NCBI GenBank assembly: GCA_007922225.1
Contig: ML679962.1
Coordinates: forward strand, 35,261,563-35,325,562
Length of the DNA stretch: 64,000 bases
Direction of reading: 5' to 3'
Source: Emydura subglobosa
Lineage: Eukaryota > Chordata > Testudines > Chelidae
The notes under the pieces were generated by a model, which did not search any database, had not been told where the DNA came from, and saw only the letters and a program-made list of their open reading frames with translations. Positions 1 to 11,610 of the stretch are shown here, in pieces; the stretch's first letter is position 1; every line of letters begins with the position of its first letter. The translations under genes were made by a program, and so were the position numbers.

Positions 1-1031
1 CTGTTTTTAGTAATATAACTTGTTCCGAAAATGTACACTGAGACCTCCTTTTTATAGTGCTTTTCATAAATAAATCTCAAAGCACTATAAGAGCTAGATA
101 TTATTCCACTTACAATAAATTTCATGATTCCATTAAAATGAACTAATCAAAAACCCCTTAGTGGTTTCAGGGAGGGATAAACTACAAGAGTTCAGCTCCT
201 GTTACAGTGCTTTAAAAAAATGAACAATGTTACACCCATGTTCTCCAGTGGTCATTAAAACAATGGAATTCCATCAGAATAGTATTTTCAGGTATGTTTA
301 CTGAAAAGATTACAACCCTAAACTAAAGATTTGATTGCTCAGCTGACGTATGAAAAGTCAGATAAAGCTGAGACACCATTTCAATTGTGGCAATTCTACT
401 ATTCTGCTGACTCCTCCCACACCACTGCCAAATTCTCATCCCACTGCATTTCAATTTGGCTGCTTGCTAAATTTCCCCCTAGCTGGTGTCAAACACCCCT
501 AGCAGCCAGGAGGAGCAATTGCAGGGCAAGTCCTGATCAGCCACCTGCAGCCCTGGGATGGAGCATGCTCAGCACAGATGTTATCTTCAGAGTTATCAGC
601 TGCCAAAACAAGTTTCCACTGAGCAGGCGCATAGTATAAATTTTCATATTTTAACTTGGCCATATTTGGGCCAATTTCCAGGGGATGACAAATGACATCT
701 GACACCAGTGTGCCCTCCTTCTCCCAGCCAAATGTCAAGTACCGGCTCCAGCCCCTGGTGGCACTAGAGCTTCTAAAGGAAGTAGCTAAAAAATTTTTTT
801 AACATGGGCAAGGCAATATTTTCCCCTGGCTTTGTTCTTGGAAGTGGCTGAACTATTTTAACTGAAATTTTCAAAGAAACATTCAGCCTGAAGCACATTC
901 GGCATGGAAAATTTCCACTTGGACAGTTAACGTGTGGCAAAATTATAAGCAACTGAAAACAGGGTCTTATAATGGGAAATGTTGATTAGTGCCAGCATTA
1001 CTAGTGTCACCTATTGTCTAGTTATTCCTAC
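1..1031 (-). other. HTATSF1: HTATSF1 intron 6, partial
   Basis: AT-rich intronic sequence. No exon matching the next part of HTATSF1 was found on the minus strand, and no repeat was recognised. Confidence 0.7.
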
Positions 1032-1131
1032 CTCAAAATCTTTTGGGTGGAACATGTTCCTGATGACAACAACACGCTCATATCGCAATCGAGTTGTAGC
1101 ATCCTTCTTCTCAGGCCTCCAATCCAACTGT
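1032..1131 (-). CDS. HTATSF1: HTATSF1 coding exon 6 (start of second RRM/UHM)
   Basis: Acceptor TTTCATTAG|ACAG and donor GAG|GTAGGA bound 100 nt encoding QLDWRPEKKDATTRLRYERV and VVIRNMFHPKDFE. In human HTATSF1 the matching segment leads directly into the UHM. The next exon is outside the window. Confidence 0.95.
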
Positions 1132-4100
1132 CTAATGAAATGAAGCAATAGTAAGAAGACATTGTTGCGCCTCTCTTCAGTTTCTACAAGTATTTGTTGA
1201 AAAAAATCATTAATTTGACATACACATTTCAGTAGCAACAGCTACTTTGGTTCAGAAGAATTACTTAAATCTTTTAGACAATAGAATGGAAAGTGATCTG
1301 TAAGTTAATCACTGTTCCCCTTGCAAAGCAGCCTTAAATACCATAAATATGCATAAGATGGCACATAATACAGATACAAGCCAAATTTAACTTCAGTGGT
1401 CACTGAAGTTTACTGAACCTTGAGAAATATTCTGTAGGTTACAATTGAACAGGAGCATGGGGTAAGAAAAGGAGGTAGGGAAACAGTGAGGCTAATAAGA
1501 ACCTTGAACAATTTAGGACACGATATTTGAAGTCACTTACTGACAGAGTTCAGACTGGGATTAATTTTTTAAAAAGTTAACAGAATACCAGTTTCAAAGT
1601 ACAACAAACACCTAAAGATGTCCAAAAAGGTGTTTGAAAATTGTATTTGTATTCTCTCATAAGCTCACGCTGTCTTTCAGTAAAATTTTATTGCTTGCAT
1701 TTCAAACACTTCATGTTCTTTATAGTACATTATCATAAAAATATTGTGCCACAATGTACATCCTTGGCCACACCCTGAATGTAGTTGCTAAGTTATATGT
1801 TCTATGAATTCTCATTTTGACTATGGTTGGTAGGGCTTGTAGAAATTGTACCTATTGTAGTAGTCTAGCTGAAACTTGCCTTGGTTCCATTAACATTTAT
1901 CAATCTCAGAATCTTAGAAGGAAGTCTGATTTAGTGAAACTACTTATTTCTGATGCTTCTGGGATTTCTGACGGTCACTATGCGAGTTGATTAAGGTTTT
2001 CAATTTAAGGAACATGTGCCATTTAAAAGTCAGTGTATGAAAGTATTTAACTTTTGTTAAGTAACACCTAAGATCAGAGAGGAAAATACTTTATTTTGTT
2101 CACTTGACAGAACCACGTTCATAGTTTGACTATTTCCCATGCTTAATCAATCAGTTTCTCCTAGGGATAGAAAAACATTGTAAAAATAATAAATGGGCAG
2201 GGAAATCCAGAGGCAGGTATAATACCTGAAATCTAGTCAACTTTTTTAAAAAAGTTATGTAGTTTCAAGTTGTTTTTTTCCTTTTAATTATAGCAAAATT
2301 ATTAGCATCACTATTTATTCCTTAAAGAAAAATAGGAATCCAGGAAATTTTAGAATCCTGTATATTCCAATATATGCATTTCAAAATAAAATTTTATATA
2401 GCGCTTTCTTGGTTCCAACAATAGGAACTGCTTGATTCTTTAAAGTCACAAGCAATTTACCTCTACGCACTTTTTTTTTAAATAAAATCATTTGCATGCT
2501 GAAGGCAGATGTCAGTGTAAACAGGCAAAAATAGAAAGCAGTGTACTTGTTCATATACTAACTGGGACTTCATGCTAACTGCTCTAAAACTTTTGTAAGT
2601 GTAGTGTAATGTAATTAGTTACATTTAATAACATGCAGGAAACTAAAAAGTGCTGTCTGCTTATAGGACCAACCTTAATCACAAGAGATAGAAGTGACTT
2701 TACAGGGTTCCACGGATTCAATAACTCAGGAAGAGAAACTTTCATCACATGTTAACCACCCCCCCTTGCCTCTAAGCTGTAACACTCCTTCCTTACAGAA
2801 GAGAATAATGGAAGTCTTTGGTTGGTTGGAATCCATAGAGAACCATGACAATCCAAGGGACTTTTCAAGATGCCAGCATTTAATTTACATTCCTCTCCCC
2901 ACCCCACCCATTTGAAGTAACTGTAAATCTAGTCTTTGATCTTTAATTGTTGGTGTAACATTGAGTAAATGAAGATGAAACTATTTTAGCCAAGATATTT
3001 AGAAAAAACATTTTACTGAAAAAAGTTACAAACTTTTGTTGTAGAGACAGCTTCTTCCTGTAGTCTTTGCATTTCTTCTTCTTTTTGCTTGCATCATACT
3101 CCCCCTTTAGTTGAAACTTTGCTACTTCAACATGCAATTTGTAGCCTCTAATCTCATCCTCATCCAGAAGTCTTAACGCAAGTTCAACTGATTCTCGCTA
3201 TTTGAAGACAAATCAAATTATAAGCAGCTTTGAAACAAGCATAGTCAATGTGAAGATTTTGATTAAAAAAATAATTCCTCTACACTCAAACAAAAGTTTG
3301 AACCAGTTTACAAAAATTAATGTTAAATTAATTTTAGCTTCTTTTAGTATTGCTTAACTCTGGCCCAAAAATCACATATTTCATCAGTGTACTTAACAGA
3401 GACTCACACCCCAAACTGCAGTTCACCAAGTCACCATTTCTCTTCATTCACATCTTCTCTAAAAACTGAACTATGACAGTTCAAGTAAGTTAATAATAAG
3501 GGAGAATTTTAAAAGCTAAAGATAAAATTTTCAAAATCACTTAGTCCCACTTTCAAAAGTTACAGACTCAGGAGCTTAAGCCTCCTTGAAAGTCAATTGG
3601 AAAGATCCTCCTAGTTAAGTACCTGTCAATATTTTGCAGCCTGCATTCTGAAAATACAAATAGCTAACAGAATTTAGAAAAACTATCACACCACCCCTAT
3701 GGCCCTAATGTTGTGATGCAGTTTTTCTGAATTCTGCCCGTGTATATTCAGAGTGATATGTAGACGTTAATATTTGTAGTGCATGGGGTCCCATTGTACA
3801 AACGTAACAAAAGATGGTCCCTAACCCAAAGAACCCCCAAAAGCTTGCAATTTAAGTAATATATGAATGAAAACAGGTGGATACAATGGACTGTGAGAGC
3901 ACAAGATAGAGATTATGAACAGTCCTATGATCAGTGGTCATCTTAAGGCATCAAAGTGCTCATTCAGAGCTCTATATCAGCAATAGCGAATAAAAATCAA
4001 CAGTGGTTGGTAAGTGTCAGAAAAAGTTGCATGCAGTGTTGTAGCCATGCTGGTCCCAGGATATTAGAGACAAAGTGAGTGAGGTAATATCTTTTATTGG

Positions 4101-7100
4101 ATCAACTTCTGTTGCTACAGAGAGCTCAAAAGGTCTGAGAGAAGTTGCAGGCTTATAGTTGACAAAGAACTGCTTTTTCATGAAGCAGAGCTATAAAAAA
4201 AAGGAATATTACATTGAGTGCACCACTGACCTTGAGATAACAACAGAGGCCATCTCCTTTAAGATTTCCTTGCTTGTCTTTATAAAGTTTAATTTTATGT
4301 TCTTCTGTCTGAGGATCTCGCATAATGATACCACACTTTGACATGACCTGTATAAATTCATCCTTTGTAATGTCTGGAGGCAAACCTGCAAAGTAAATTC
4401 AACCATATAAATCTAGAACGTATTTATATAGTGAATTCCAACTCCAGTTTTTCAACACTGCTAAACCCATTTTAAAAAAGAAACAAGAATGAATGTTAAA
4501 TGAAAAATACCAGTCTATGCAATGTTATGGGTGAGATTTTACATGCACAAAAATCAATTTGGTTTTGTTAACTGTAACTTAGTTTTGAGCATATGCTGTA
4601 ATTTCTGTTAAATTTATACGTTTGGTAATCATTTTGCTTTTAAGTAAATGTATTGTGGAAAAGTTATGGCTTCTGTGGATTAACTTCTGAGTTTCCTGAT
4701 CTCTAGATGTGACGTCTGTGTTGCATTACGTGTTTTTAGAATTAGTTTCCTAATATCCAAAGACAATCACACAGCAAAAGCATTAACCTACGCGCAAGTA
4801 ACTATATTAACCAACACACAATTTTTCTCGGGGCACACATTTAGGTAAGTACACTTTAATTGGGAAAGAAAGTTAAACACTGCATAGTCACCATACTGTT
4901 GTCATGCTTACCATTTTTTTCTAATTTAGTAAAACATGCCTTCATTTAAGACTTTCTACATATTAAAGTTTGAACATTTTAAGCAACTGAATTATTTGAG
5001 CAGAAGAAAAAAATGCATTTGAAATATTTTTAAATTATGAAAAACTCCTGAGTTAGCCAAGCTCAGAGAGAGTTCCATGTTTTTAAGATATGCTGTTTCA
5101 GGTGCATGTTTTTCTTGTGTTCACGTAACTCAAAAACCAACCAGTTCTATTACCTTTTCAAACAAAGTCATCTTTCGGCTAAGAACAAGCATGAGAAATT
5201 AAGGTGCAAAAGATATATTTTCATGAATGTTACAAGCACCCAAAAGTAGAAATTCAGAACCAAAGCACCATAGGTGAACTACAGAAATCGTGGTTTAAAA
5301 TACATTGTTCCCTCATTCAAGCCTCCTGCTTACTTCCTCACTCCTCTCCCATGTTATTTCACTCTCATATTTCCACAAGTATTTTACTCAAAACAAAATC
5401 CCATTTTTAAAAATCAGAAAATTTTAAAGATATACAAGAACAAATATACACAACGCATCCATAACTTGTGAAAACACATTATCCTGCTGCAAGCTTGTCT
5501 TCTCTTCCCCTATTTATTCTGGTTTTTTGCCTCCATTTACTGTATCTTGTCTTAGTCCAGACCAATGATTCATGCGCTAAGTTCCATGTACCACCGCAAT
5601 CTATGGAACTCTTGCTGGTGGTTCTTGGCGTATGGGCTGATCACACTTAGCTCTCTCTCTCTTCCTCTTTCAACTAGCTAAATTGTATTTAGACAAGTAA
5701 ATTTATTCATTACTTTTCCATGTAAACAATTGCTGTAGTTGTCACAGGGATGTTATGCAATCCTGAATGTGAGGGTACTTGGCCCATGCAATTATGAATG
5801 GGAGATGACGAGTCAGATCAATGAAACAATGTCTCAATACGTGATTGACACTATTAAGTAGGTGCTCTGGAGCAGAGACTGTCTTATTTATATAAATTGT
5901 CTAACACACCTTTGCCACTTTATTTAAAAAAAAAAAGTGATGACTTACCGGTCACATACACATTTGTGTTTTTGTCTTCTTCAACATGAAACCATCCTAA
6001 AAATAGAATCGTAAGTGTATTAGTTGTGCTAACACACTAAAAATTGAACAGATTTTAACATTAAGCTCCCATTTGTCAGTTTCACTAAATTTCCAAGAAG
6101 CTTCCACTTATCCCTAGGGAGCTCACAACACTGCCAGTAACTTGACAATATTTCACATTAGAAATACAGATTTTTAGAACCTAATAAATGCTATGCAATT
6201 TCAGAAAAGTTTCAAGAATTTTCCAAATGGATGCCTGAGCATCTTTGCTGTGCATCATACTAATGCACAATTAAATGTTCTAATTTTTTCTTAAATATTA
6301 TATATTTTCCAGCTTATGCAAAATGGAGACCCTTGCCTGCTTCAAGTTTTCTTTTTTCTCCTTTTTGTTTAGAATCTGTTTGTTGGGGTGCTTTTTTATT
6401 TGTCGACTGCTGTGCTCCTGCTGTCCTAGAATCCACAGCGGGTTTACTTTCGATCTTTGAAACAGAGGAACTGTCTAAACTATCTGTAGGGAAGCCATAG
6501 TTAGCATGATATGTTGCCAGGAAGTCTTCAGTCACCTAAAAAAGGAATGTTAAATATTAATCCATAATAGAGTTAAGAATAAGGCCCTGTGCACAATTAC
6601 AAATTTACTGGTAGTGAATTTCTGAAGACAACTAAAACAGTAATCTAGATGTCTTCACTTATAGTGAAAAATGTAAAGGGTCAAATGGACACTGCAGTTG
6701 AAAACTTACAAATACCAGATATTAGTACAGCTATACTGAGAAGTCTGCACATACTTTCAAGAACTATCTTCTTTCTATTTTGCAGACAAACTACTAAATA
6801 CACTTCGTTAGTGTCCCTTTTTCAAGGTAAAATTTTTTTATACTTTTGCTTCTGCATTAGATTTTTCTGGTACAGAGAGAAACCCATAATGTAATACTAA
6901 TGGCAGAGTTCAATTGCTCTGGACTACAAGCAAGAAGAAGTGACATTGATAGGCACCCAAAAACTAAAACACCAACTATTAAACTGATTGACACTTGTGG
7001 GTCTCTTTTTGAAGAAACATTTTCAAAGCTTGATTGGTGTTGATAGATAGTAAATCTCTCTTATTATAGGCAACATAATATGTGATTAAGTCAAAGATCA

Positions 7101-9508
7101 TATATCTTTGGCTCAAACTAAAACCTGAATTTTTAGCCGTTTTCCCCAACAACCAATCCTCCTTGCGGAGAGTGGACTCTGATTGAGCAGTGTCTAAACC
7201 TGTCTTTCACAGGAACCCTCTGCCTCCCCTCTCCCCCAATTAACTATATTAGATTAGATGCTAAACTTACAGTACCTTACTTGTTGCTAGATAATTTTTT
7301 GTACTAAGGTTTTTATAAACGATTTGCAGTATGGTTGTAACAGGAAAAGAAAACATTAGCTGAAGTTTAGTTTGGTGATGTTTTAGTGTCACAAAATAGT
7401 TGTTGTTTAAACCAATTTTTTCCATTGTCAAAACGGTCACATTGTCAGACAACCTTCTGAAAGACTAGAACTCCCCTTTGGAAGAAAAGGTTAGGTTTTC
7501 CTGAACTAACCCATATGTCAGGTGTTTCATCTGTGTTTAAAAGGGCTAAGACTTTTTAAATTACACAGTGAGCTATGGATGGATTTTGAATAACTCCATG
7601 CTTTCATGGTAACAGGTAACTGATTAAATCACTAGTCTCCTTGAACTTGTATATAGATTATTTGGGTCTCAACATAAATTTTGTTTGGATATGCTTTCCT
7701 TAACAAGGACTTAAGTCCATGGCTATGAAAGAGATGCAGAATTGTCAATGATAGGCATCTTTCTCCCACACAGAATTAATCTTAATATAAAGCTTTCTGG
7801 AGGAAAGAATTCCACATTATGGCAGGGGTTCTCAGACTTTATTTTGGCTGGGACCCCTTTTGAAAATATTTCAGGCAGTGACGACACCGCCCTCCCCATG
7901 CCATGCTACCCTTACTGGCATGCCCAGGGGCTGACAGCTCACAATTCCCCTCTCCCAAATAATCTTGTGGCCCCCGGAGGGGTCACAACCCCCAGTTTGA
8001 GAACCCTGGCATTATGGTAATCTGTGCTATTTTTGGCTCCAGCCAATCTCAACAGCTCATAAAATTTAGCACCTATGAAAATAATCGTAAAGGGTTTAAT
8101 TGTTTGGAAGTTTCTCAGTAACTAATAAGTTTTGTTTCTCAAATAACCTAATAAATCAGTGAATCAATACCTCTTACTAGTTGTCTTGAAGCAGCATTAT
8201 TTTCAAATTTGAGTGGGAAGAAAAATGTTCCAACAAAATGAATTTAAAATTACTTCTGAATACATTACTAAATTTGTTTTATTTCTTGAAACAGTGCTGG
8301 TTTCTAGTGTATACAATTTGTGTATTAAAGGGGCTATCTTAAGCAAAAAAATCTTAGCAGACTATTAATACGTTTGGTATTCCATCTACCCAAGGCCGGA
8401 TGAGACATATTATTCCAAACCAGGAAGATAAAGGGAAGGCAACTGTTGCTGGGGCTGTGATTTTCTGGAAGATTAAGCAGACAACTTTATTATAACACCA
8501 GCCATGAACACACTACCAGCAACTGTACTTTTTAAAAGTGAACTTTCATAATTATGAAAGGATCCAATCAAAGCATTAAAGACCTAAAGCCTCTCCACAA
8601 CACAGACAAGGGCAAACTCCCACACCATTCCTGGTCAGTAGGTCTCCCTCAATCCTGTCCTGGTGGAACAAACTTTCACAATTTCAATGCCCATTTAGTG
8701 ATCAGGCTCATTTACATGAAGCACAAACCATGAGCAAAAGAATACAGGAAGATAGATTCGTCATCTCACATATCCAACAAACTTAAATGATTAGATATGA
8801 TCCACACAAGAACACTGAGAAAGCATTCCAGACTCCAGCCACAGAGCTATGCTTACATTAACTATTCATGGCGAAGGACAAAACCGCACATGCAGTCATC
8901 TATGAAAGAAGGGGCGGGGGGGGGACAGTGCTTTGCAAAGCACTGCCCCCACCTACAATTGCGTTGCCCTAGTATCTGCATGTGTGCAGCAGCAGAAATT
9001 CTGACGCCAGGCACCTAATGCTGAGACACCTCGGGGCGAGGGGAGGCTGTAAATTAGACATGAGTTTGCAACGAGATACGGCAGCTGAAGGCCAACGCTC
9101 TGCGGGGCTGCAAAGGGCTCAGCCCCGCCGCTCCGCCGTGACTCTCTGGGTTGGGGGAAGCGCCTGCCCCGGGCCTGGAGTCGGCGCAGCGTCCAGCCCT
9201 GAGCGGCATGAGCCAATCGGACAGGCGCCCAAACCGAGAGGGAACCGGGGCCATGGGCTCGCCCCGCCCCCGCGGCGGGGAAGGGCCTGGCCAGGGCGGG
9301 CCGCCGCCCCCCCCCAGGCCCGCCTCACCTTAGGGAACCAGGCCTTCTTCTCTCGGTCCCACTCGTAGGCGGTCCCGTCCGCTGGGTCCACGTAGGTGAA
9401 GGGGTCGGCCTCCCCCGCGCCGCTGCGGCGGGCCTCGTACAGCTGCTGGAGCCGCAGCTGCTGATAGAACTCCTCGTTCCCGTCCGAGCCGCCGCCGCCG
9501 CCGCTCAT
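1032..9508 (-). CDS. HTATSF1: HTATSF1 (HIV Tat-specific factor 1 / TAT-SF1), first six coding exons, gene runs off the left edge
   Basis: Known of the family: a nuclear cofactor of transcription elongation and splicing that contacts U2 snRNP (SF3B1) through a C-terminal UHM; yeast Cus2 is related. Seen: exons 9508-9329, 6535-6337, 5996-5949, 4385-4231, 3197-3034 and 1131-1032 join in frame to 282 codons (846 nt). Each intron has an AG acceptor and a GT donor, except intron 2, which has a GC donor. Residues 1-60 are acidic with an EWDREKKAWFPK segment. RRM1 lies at about 138-220, with RNP2-like NVYVTG and RNP1-like GDGLCCYL. A lysine-rich linker (KKKKKCKDY) follows, then QLDWRPE leading into the second RRM/UHM. 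The remaining UHM and the acidic C-terminal tail (the human protein is about 755 residues) must lie left of base 1; no exon was found in 1-1031. No stop or frameshift breaks the six exons. Identification is strong because long stretches match the human protein as recalled. Confidence 0.96.
1132..3033 (-). other. HTATSF1: HTATSF1 intron 5
   Basis: AT-rich intron between GTTTGT donor and TTAG acceptor. No recognisable repeat or exon is visible in it. Confidence 0.75.
3034..3197 (-). CDS. HTATSF1: HTATSF1 coding exon 5
   Basis: Acceptor CAAATAG|CGAGAATC and donor CAAAA|GTTTGT (a weak but frame-required donor). It encodes RESVELALRLLDEDEIRGYK and the following HVEVAKFQLKGEYDAS plus a lysine run, which is the end of RRM1 and the basic linker. 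It is 164 nt and ends in phase 2, and the next exon supplies the last A of a Lys codon. Confidence 0.95.
3770..3915 (+). repeat. L2-like LINE 3' fragment
   Basis: The text GTACAAACGTAACAAAAGAT, then GGTCCCTAACCCAAAGAACC and AAGCTTGCAATTTAAG, resembles the ancient 'tacaaa...agtccctgcccc aaagagcttacaatct' LINE2-type tail found across amniotes. It lies in HTATSF1 intron 4. Family assignment is from memory of the pattern. Confidence 0.5.
4033..4142 (+). repeat. interspersed repeat of the TATCTTTTATTGGACCAAC type
   Basis: GTGTTGTAGCCATGCTGGTC followed by GGTAATATCTTTTATTGGAT and CAACTTCTGTTG matches a short repeat I recognise as abundant in turtle and crocodilian genomes. Its class (SINE or MITE) is not settled here. 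It sits just downstream of HTATSF1 exon 4 in transcript order. Confidence 0.6.
4231..4385 (-). CDS. HTATSF1: HTATSF1 coding exon 4 (RRM1 core)
   Basis: Acceptor TTTGCAG|GTTTG and donor AAG|GTCAGT. It encodes LPPDITKDEFIQVMSKCGII, then MRDPQTEEHKIKLYKDKQGN and LKGDGLCCYLK, the RRM1 helix 1 through RNP1. It is 155 nt, enters in phase 1 and ends in phase 0. Confidence 0.96.
4386..5948 (-). other. HTATSF1: HTATSF1 intron 3
   Basis: AT-rich intron. No repeat or exon was recognised; open frames at 5204-5650 on the plus strand have no family resemblance. Confidence 0.7.
5949..5996 (-). CDS. HTATSF1: HTATSF1 coding exon 3 (48-nt microexon-sized)
   Basis: Acceptor TTTTTAG|GATGG and donor CCG|GTAAGT bound a 48-nt exon that is phase 1 in and out. 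With its neighbours it encodes GWFHVEEDKNTNVYVTG, the start of RRM1 including RNP2. It is too short to appear as an open frame of its own and was placed by frame and homology. Confidence 0.93.
6335..6336 (-). other. HTATSF1: GC splice donor of HTATSF1 intron 2
   Basis: On the minus strand the junction reads GAAGCAG|GCAAGGG. Splicing here gives ...EAG-WFHVEED..., in frame and matching the human protein layout. GC donors are the main non-GT class of U2 introns and usually show a strong AG|GCAAG consensus, as here. Confidence 0.8.
6337..6535 (-). CDS. HTATSF1: HTATSF1 coding exon 2
   Basis: It begins after TTTTTTAG with VTEDFLATYHANYGF and ends GEKRKLEA plus one base (199 nt, phase 0 to phase 1). 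The middle is a low-complexity Ser/Gln/Lys stretch, expected of the disordered N-terminal region. The donor that keeps frame with exon 3 and matches the family is CAG|GCAAGG, a GC donor. The downstream GT alternative (AAGG|GTCTCC) would add Lys-Gly and has a poor consensus. Confidence 0.93.
6538..9328 (-). other. HTATSF1: HTATSF1 intron 1
   Basis: A 2.8-kb intron. It contains one hAT-type MITE at 7823-8009 and, at its 5' end, part of the CpG island (from about 9050). Nothing else was recognised. Confidence 0.75.
7823..8009. mobile_element. non-autonomous hAT element (187 bp) with perfect 8-bp target duplication
   Basis: The ends read CAGGGGTTCTCAGACT and AGTTTGAGAACCCTGG, imperfect terminal inverted repeats of hAT-Charlie type. 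The flanks are CATTATGG at 7815-7822 and again at 8010-8017, an exact 8-bp target site duplication. There is no coding capacity. It lies inside HTATSF1 intron 1. Confidence 0.88.
9329..9508 (-). CDS. HTATSF1: HTATSF1 coding exon 1
   Basis: This exon holds the start codon and 60 codons (MSGGGGGSDGNEEFYQQLRL onward, ending AWFPK), followed by the donor AAG|GTGAGG. The start sits inside a CpG island. The Gly run at residues 3-7 is encoded by GCC/GCG-type triplets and is likely length-variable. The exon ends in phase 0. Confidence 0.96.
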
Positions 9509-9692
9509 CGTGCAGGTTCGGCTCCGCGCCGCCTCAGCGGGCCCGGGAACGTGCCTCGGGCTCGGTGGCCCTGAGGAGCCGCCCCAGCTCCGCCTCGCGA
9601 GCGACCGGCCCCTGCCTCCCCTCAGGGAGGCAGCCGCTACCCCCCCGTACCCCGTTTATTTGCCGCCTGGCCCGAGCCTCAAAGTGCGCAAG

Positions 9693-9702
9693 ACCGGAAG
9701 TG
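9693..9702 (+). promoter_or_regulatory. ETS/GABPA-type site in the HTATSF1 promoter
   Basis: ACCGGAAGTG is a full ETS-family consensus, about 185 bp upstream of the start codon. Such sites mark many housekeeping promoters near the transcription start. No occupancy data are available. Confidence 0.6.
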
Positions 9703-10649
9703 ACCCCCCCCTCTCTCTCTCTGCCGCCAGGCTGCCCGATCCCGGAAGGGAAGGGGCGGGAGGAACCATTCCGAGAGCGCGTGCGTGGAGAGAATGGACG
9801 TGCCCCCACGGAGCCAACGGGAAAGAGGGCCGGACCAGCACATGGGCAGCTGCGGGCCAATGGGAGGCTCAGAGACAGCGGTCGGCCCCGCCCTGGGAGC
9901 CGGCCGCGGCCGCGCGCTGTCTGATAAAGGCCGCTGGGGCGTGGCTTCTTTTCCCGCCTAGGGCGCGTTTTAGCGCAGTGTTTCCTGAGGGCGGGGCCTG
10001 GGAAAGTTCTAGATGTGGGAGGGAGGTTTTACCTGACAGTTCCGCGTCCTCCCTCCCGGGTGGGTTAACGGTCCTGGCCTAGGCCAACGTACGTTTCTGA
10101 GGGCGGGACTGGAGACCCTGGCCCAGCTCCTCAGGCGGGGCCCGGTCCTGATGGAGACCGGCCAGTCCGAGCTCGAGCCCCTAGGCGGCCTCGAGCAGGG
10201 AGCTGGGCCTAGCCCTACGGCACAGCAGCCGGCTGTGGGCTGTCTAGGCCCCTCCCGGTCCCGTCCCAGGGACCCCGTGCCAGCGTGGGGCAGGGCTGTG
10301 TGGGGGCGGAGGGTGGGGGGCTGTCTTGGTAAAAGGTGTGAGAACCACTGGCCTGGTGTCTGCTCTGTGCCCCCTTAGGAAAGGGGGGGCCCTCGCTGAG
10401 TCTCTGCTCAGGGCAGCCAGGCCCGTCTCACACGGGGCTGCTTGCCACAGGCTGTCCTGCCTGCTCCCTGGTCCTCCTTGCTCTGCGTGGGGGCTAAATA
10501 CTCCCTCACCCCGAGCCTGTACTGCCCCATGGCCCTTCAGCACAATCCATGTCCCCCTTGCCACCTCTGACCCCGCTCACTGCGGTTATCGCCTAACCCC
10601 TGGCCGGCACTGCCCCTTGTCACGTACGCCTCCTCCCTCAGGCATGTGG

Positions 10650-11400
10650 TGATGGGGCCAGTCGTGATGTGCTGGTGGTCTTGAGATGTCACCATGCTGC
10701 TGCCATGCTGTTGTGCCCGTGGTGCTGTTTATCTTGTCCACTGCGTACTTTGGCAGCATGAATTGCAAAGTTTTTCTGATGATAGCAGCAGCATGCTGCC
10801 CTGTGAGCGACTCCTCAACCTGTCATGCCATAGAAACGTTGTGCAATAGACTTGTGCAGCATGTTTAGCTTGCAAGGTGCCAGGTAGTCCCATCAAAATC
10901 AAGACTGGCCTTCAAATGTCTCCCATTCATGCCTGCTTGATGTTCATTTCAAAGCATAGCACAGGTCATCTCAGTGCTCACTAAGGTAAGAAAGACACAG
11001 TTTATTATTCTTTTATCAATCTACATTTATACTCTTAATATGGAAATGCATTAGTGTATGCTGTCACATTTATGCAAAAAATGTCAGTGCATCCTGATTA
11101 GTTCATTGGTATACATGTTAGGCAGCATCAGAAAAAGATTAGTGACTTATTCAGGGACCCAGTGAACATTGGGAATGGAAACTTGGATTAAAGTGCCTGT
11201 TCCAACAACTCAGTACAAGGAGATGCTCCCTGTTTGCTTTGTACTGTGCCTTTGGAAGTCCCTGAGTTGTGGCTCTTGTGCCTAATGGTGATTTTGCTCA
11301 TATATTTCAAGCTATGTGTTTATTTACTTTCACTGGAATTGGGCAGTTCACATTCCAGACCTTCCTTTATAAATGTATTTGTTAGTGTTTCAGTGTAGTG
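10650..11400. other. intergenic, no feature recognised
   Basis: GC content falls back to the local background. Small open frames (for example 10686-10868) resemble no known protein. No repeat was recognised. Confidence 0.6.
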
Positions 11401-11402
11401 TT

Positions 11403-11610
11403 AAGAACATAAGACTGGCAGTACTGGGTCAGACCAGTGGTCCATTTTGCCCAATAAGCTGCCTTCTGATAGTAGACTGTGTCAGATGTTTCAAAGGGAA
11501 TGAACAGACAAGTGCAATTATCAAATGATTAGCCCCAGCTTCTGGCACTCAGGGGTCTAGGGATACCCAGATTTCTGACCACCTGGTTAATGGCCATTGA
11601 TGCAGGTAAT
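11403..11610 (-). mobile_element. CR1 LINE, 3' end fragment
   Basis: It begins AAGAACATAAGACTGGCAGT and continues ACTGGGTCAGACCAGTGGTC, the reverse complement of a common turtle/crocodilian CR1 3' end. It is 5'-truncated, as is usual for CR1. Confidence 0.8.

Larger units (their letters stand above)
9050..10640. promoter_or_regulatory. HTATSF1: CpG island / HTATSF1 promoter
   Basis: Base composition rises sharply, with frequent CG dinucleotides, NotI-like GCGGCCGC (about 9904) and GC boxes, against AT-rich flanks. It covers exon 1 and about 1.1 kb upstream. Candidate sites upstream of the start codon include ACCGGAAGT (9693), CCGGAAGGGAA (about 9742), GGGGCGGG (about 9752) and an inverted CCAAT (9854-9866). 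No clear TATA box is seen, so a dispersed housekeeping-type start around 9.51-9.70 kb is likely. The island extends well beyond the gene, so divergent transcription is possible but not shown. Confidence 0.85.

Noticed and set aside
9510..10082. 190-codon plus-strand open frame upstream of HTATSF1
   Set aside because: It lies in the CpG island, where low stop frequency gives long frames on both strands; Pro/Arg/Ala-rich with no family resemblance.
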